A stretch of 5,977 nt of DNA from the NCBI GenBank assembly GCA_003165615.1, contig PLWR01000751.1, positions 3,302 through 9,278 on the forward strand, read 5' to 3'. The notes below the pieces were generated by a model, which was given only the letters and a program-made list of their open reading frames with translations, was not told where the DNA came from and ran no database searches. Origin of the DNA: Acidobacteriota bacterium (GTDB taxonomy: Bacteria; Acidobacteriota; Terriglobia; UBA7540). The translations under genes were made by a program, and so were the position numbers. Positions 3,915 to 5,977 of this stretch are shown piece by piece (the first letter of the stretch is position 1; every line of letters begins with the position of its first letter).

Positions 3915-4991
3915 TCAAGAACGTTTCTCACAGAGTTCACAGAGTGATAAAGGTATCGGTAGGGCAACGATTGCCAGACCGTCCTCGGTCCCGCGGTAGT
4001 TGTCGCTATTAGTCATGTGAGCGTCCTGGCGGGCCTGCCCGATTAAAGCGTCAAGCCCTTTCGGACGCGTTTCGTCAAGATCCAGGTACGGTAGTAACGC
4101 CCCCGGAATCTTTTCCGCAGGAAAGCGGACGATGCGGACTTTCGTCTTTAGATGTGGCAATAGGAAACGTGCAATGGCATCAAACGCATACTCCTGCGCT
4201 GCGATTGAAACCGCGGCTGCGCCACCACCGAATTTCCACTGCATGAGGCTGCGGTGGCGGGCTTCCCTTGGGATGACTTCTCCCTCTGGTTTGCCACAAG
4301 TGCCGAGGCAGAAGATCTCTATGTCCTCATCGCAGCCTGGGGCGAGCCGAAGCGCTTCCGTCAGCGTCACTAATACTGGGTTGTTGGCCCATAACCCTCC
4401 TTCCGTGAAGACATCGCACGTACCGGATTGGCAATGATCGATTATTGCCAACGATCGATAGAGGGGAGCCGCACTGCTTGCCAGACACACATCCACCAGA
4501 GTGCGCCCATCATCGCGGTGATCAGAATGCTGATCGTGCGGTGTCTTGAACACCCAGCTGCGATATGTGCTCATACTTACAGCAGGAATTGCCAGCGCTA
4601 TACCGCGATTGGTCCAGACCTGCTGGAGGGTTGTTGTATTGAAGATCTGTTCAAGATGTTGCCTCAGTGCCGCCTCGCCGCTTGCCAAAATGGCCGGGCG
4701 CGTAAACAATTGGGGGATAAGGTCCCAAACTCGGTTGGTGAGCTTCTCCGGGAAGACTTCGGCGCCATGCTGGCGGTACAATTCCATCATCTTCCGTGGT
4801 GGGATGCCAGTTGCCAACCCGCATCCAACAATGGCCCCCGTGCTAGTCCCGACGATCAACTGAAAGGCTTTGCCAATATCCAACCCTTCAACCTTTCGGC
4901 GAGTCGAATACGCAGCTTCAAGCTCCGCCAAGTATGCGGCTGTATAAAGGCCTCGCATTCCCCCACCATCAATACTTAACGCTCGAAACAT
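3915..4991 (-). CDS. patatin-like phospholipase, putative effector
   Basis: 358 residues starting at ATG 4991, which has AGGAGG (5001-4996) four bases upstream. Patatin fold motifs: oxyanion loop DGGGMRG (8-14), nucleophile elbow GTSTG (Ser50), SSAAPLYR (172-179), and the second catalytic site TEGGLWANNP (196-205). These enzymes hydrolyse membrane phospholipids with a Ser-Asp dyad, and several bacterial members are abortive-infection effectors. Here Glu197 stands where Asp is expected. Most of the N-terminal half is typical; the last residues (SLCELCEKRS) come from a 9-bp tandem repeat. It is third in an apparent operon behind a GHKL ATPase and a STAS/winged-helix protein, 47 bases after the latter. 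No signal peptide or membrane segment is seen, so it is probably cytoplasmic. The in-frame extension to 5120 overlaps the upstream gene and is rejected. Confidence 0.9.
   Translation of the reverse strand: MFRALSIDGGGMRGLYTAAYLAELEAAYSTRRKVEGLDIGKAFQLIVGTSTGAIVGCGLATGIPPRKMMELYRQHGAEVFPEKLTNRVWDLIPQLFTRPAILASGEAALRQHLEQIFNTTTLQQVWTNRGIALAIPAVSMSTYRSWVFKTPHDQHSDHRDDGRTLVDVCLASSAAPLYRSLAIIDHCQSGTCDVFTEGGLWANNPVLVTLTEALRLAPGCDEDIEIFCLGTCGKPEGEVIPREARHRSLMQWKFGGGAAAVSIAAQEYAFDAIARFLLPHLKTKVRIVRFPAEKIPGALLPYLDLDETRPKGLDALIGQARQDAHMTNSDNYRGTEDGLAIVALPIPLSLCELCEKRS
3928..3945. repeat. 9-bp tandem repeat at the 3' end of the patatin gene
   Basis: TCACAGAGT occurs twice in a row and encodes the repeated Leu-Cys-Glu near the C terminus. 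Similar CACAGAG doublets are common in intergenic DNA of various bacteria, so the gene end may have been borrowed from such a sequence at the nearby breakpoint. Confidence 0.5.
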
Positions 4992-4995
4992 ACTC

Positions 4996-5001
4996 CCTCC
5001 T
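4996..5001 (-). promoter_or_regulatory. ribosome-binding site of the patatin gene
   Basis: A perfect AGGAGG on the minus strand, four bases before the ATG at 4991. It settles the start within a frame that stays open upstream to 5120. Confidence 0.75.
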
Positions 5002-5038
5002 GCCTCAATGAAGCTGATGAACCAGACTGCAGCAGATG

Positions 5039-5626
5039 CTATCCAATGCGGTGATAAACATACTCGACGCCTCCTGTCTCGGCAGTCCGTTCGCGACGCA
5101 GTAAGTACCCTTGTTGCCAAAGCTGCTTGAACTTGTTACTTGCATTTGTAAGCGATACATCTGGCATGGCGTTTACGAAATCAGCCACCCGCACACTAGG
5201 TCTTGTAAGCGCAAACCGGAATGCATCAACTGTGCCTGCGCTAGGCTGGGGTCCTATTACAATTGGCTCTGCGGCCCGCCAGACTACCAACGGCTGTGCG
5301 GCCTTGTTAGCGGCTGCATCGCAGTTCTCGATCATGTCGTCATCGGTCATATCCACGAAGCAAAATCCTTTGTGTCCTCTGTACCGTCGTGCAAGCTGGA
5401 CCACAGTTTCAGAAATGAAAGACATGTCAACCCGATCAACACCGGACATTGACACCCGGAAAATCATTGTTCCGGGTTGCGATTCAATAAGGTGGAGGAG
5501 GCACGGGTAGACGATGCGTCCCTCTTCCCGGCCCCATCCTTCCGGCCGAGGCATGCAGGAGCTCAGCCGAATCACCCCAGTCTCGTTCATCAGCTTAAGT
5601 GAACCAGAATATCGAGCGATTGTCAA
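5039..5626 (-). CDS. STAS-like domain plus winged-helix protein
   Basis: 195 residues from a TTG at 5626. AAGGA in the end of the preceding gene lies about seven bases upstream, and the gap to that gene's stop is three bases, implying translational coupling. Residues 52-118 look STAS/DUF4325-like: a strand (TMIFRVSMSGVDRVDMSF), a helix (ISETVVQLARRYRG), a strand (KGFCFVDM), then N-x-D-A-A-A-N-K and QPLVVW. Residues 130-195 look like a winged helix: RVADFVNAMPDVSLTNASNKFKQLWQQGYLLRRE with wing TGGVEYVY. STAS-like proteins often partner with GHKL ATPases in signalling switches, and here such a gene lies directly upstream. The likely role is to relay a signal and bind DNA, or to gate the patatin. 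This is a domain-level reading; the exact family name is uncertain. An ATG at 5590 is an alternative start. Confidence 0.7.
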   Translation of the reverse strand: MTIARYSGSLKLMNETGVIRLSSCMPRPEGWGREEGRIVYPCLLHLIESQPGTMIFRVSMSGVDRVDMSFISETVVQLARRYRGHKGFCFVDMTDDDMIENCDAAANKAAQPLVVWRAAEPIVIGPQPSAGTVDAFRFALTRPSVRVADFVNAMPDVSLTNASNKFKQLWQQGYLLRRERTAETGGVEYVYHRIG

Positions 5627-5629
5627 GTT

Positions 5630-5977
5630 CTATTCCTTCCCCGGCAAATTAGTCTTGAAGGTAAAGCAAATGTGGGTTCCCCAAATAAGAGGGAGTCGTT
5701 CAAAACAGTAAGCAGTATTAAGCTGATAGCCGCCCGATCCCGGGCTAAGCAGGACTCGGATTGTAGGAAGCCGAACATCTAGATCGGCCCTATACTTCAT
5801 TGCCTTGGCAGCACTTCCCTTTAGGCCACAACCGCGGTCGGCACCGTGCCGCGATAGTCCTTGGCGAAATACCTCGACGAGGAGCTTAGTGTCTGACAAG
5901 CCCGTGAGCGCCGGCGACTCGCGACCGAGAACTGGACGAAGGGTTTGCATGATTCCTAGAGACTCATCCGGAAAGTC
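5630..5977 (-). CDS. GHKL-type ATP-binding protein, C-terminal part (5' end outside window)
   Basis: The frame is open to the right edge, leaving the last 115 residues. They resemble the second half of a histidine-kinase-like ATPase fold: DESLGI (residues 4-9, the G1 box DxGxGI with Ser for the first Gly), DRGCGLKGS (47-55, the G2 box GxGxGL), a strand-rich stretch (KYRADLDVRL, TIRVLL), and a closing GTHICFTF (100-107), as in the GTxF end of the fold. The N box and any sensor or receiver part would be further right. Such proteins bind ATP and act as kinases or as conformational ATPases. The partial sequence cannot tell these apart. It is the first visible gene of the three-gene minus-strand operon, three bases before the STAS/winged-helix gene. 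Confidence 0.65.
   Translation of the reverse strand, partial: DFPDESLGIMQTLRPVLGRESPALTGLSDTKLLVEVFRQGLSRHGADRGCGLKGSAAKAMKYRADLDVRLPTIRVLLSPGSGGYQLNTAYCFERLPLIWGTHICFTFKTNLPGKE

Noticed and set aside
4992..5120. Extended start of the patatin gene at 5120
   Set aside because: It would overlap the STAS/winged-helix gene by 80 bases, the added residues look random, and the ATG at 4991 has a perfect ribosome-binding site.

Overview
The window looks like an accessory, mobile-element-rich stretch of a moderately high-GC bacterial genome. Start codons are often TTG, and small defence-type genes alternate with relics. The gene types and style suggest a soil-type bacterium, possibly Acidobacteriota. 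That is an impression only, since no lineage marker is present.

Left part (1-1767, + strand): the 3' end of a DUF559-type nuclease-fold gene runs in from the left edge (2-472). A 660-base stretch without a convincing gene follows (473-1135). It holds a very strong hairpin, the first copy of an 80-bp dispersed repeat with sigma54-like -24/-12 geometry, a cluster of short CGCAA/TTGCG repeats, and a foldable leader. Next comes a small type II toxin-antitoxin operon: an antitoxin-like 67-residue protein (1136-1339) overlapping by 4 nt a PIN-domain VapC-like toxin (1336-1767).

Middle (1837-3240): a minus-strand winged-helix plus MNT-type nucleotidyltransferase protein (1837-2508) converges on the toxin. 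Its promoter is consensus-like (TTGACA-N17-TACAAT), carries a perfect 8-bp-arm operator, and lies so close to the ATG that the mRNA should be leaderless or nearly so. About 690 non-coding bases follow, with two more copies of the sigma54-like repeat, a perfect 24-bp inverted repeat whose arms are tandem 12-mers, and a further inverted repeat. The stretch ends in the exact 3' end of a tRNA-Met(CAT) gene without its 5' half, which I read as an attachment-site duplication.

Relic zone (3276-3905): directly beside the tRNA fragment lies the C-terminal catalytic part of a tyrosine recombinase (minus), joined head-on to an internal piece of a DNA methyltransferase (plus). Both lack essential parts.

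Right part (3915-5977, minus strand): three tightly packed genes form an apparent operon, transcribed right to left. They are a GHKL-type ATP-binding protein (only its last 115 residues are in the window), a STAS-like plus winged-helix protein, and a patatin-like phospholipase. The set looks like sensor/ATPase, regulator and membrane-attacking effector. I do not recognise it as a named defence system, and it is the best candidate for something undescribed here. The patatin also carries Glu where the family's catalytic Asp is expected.
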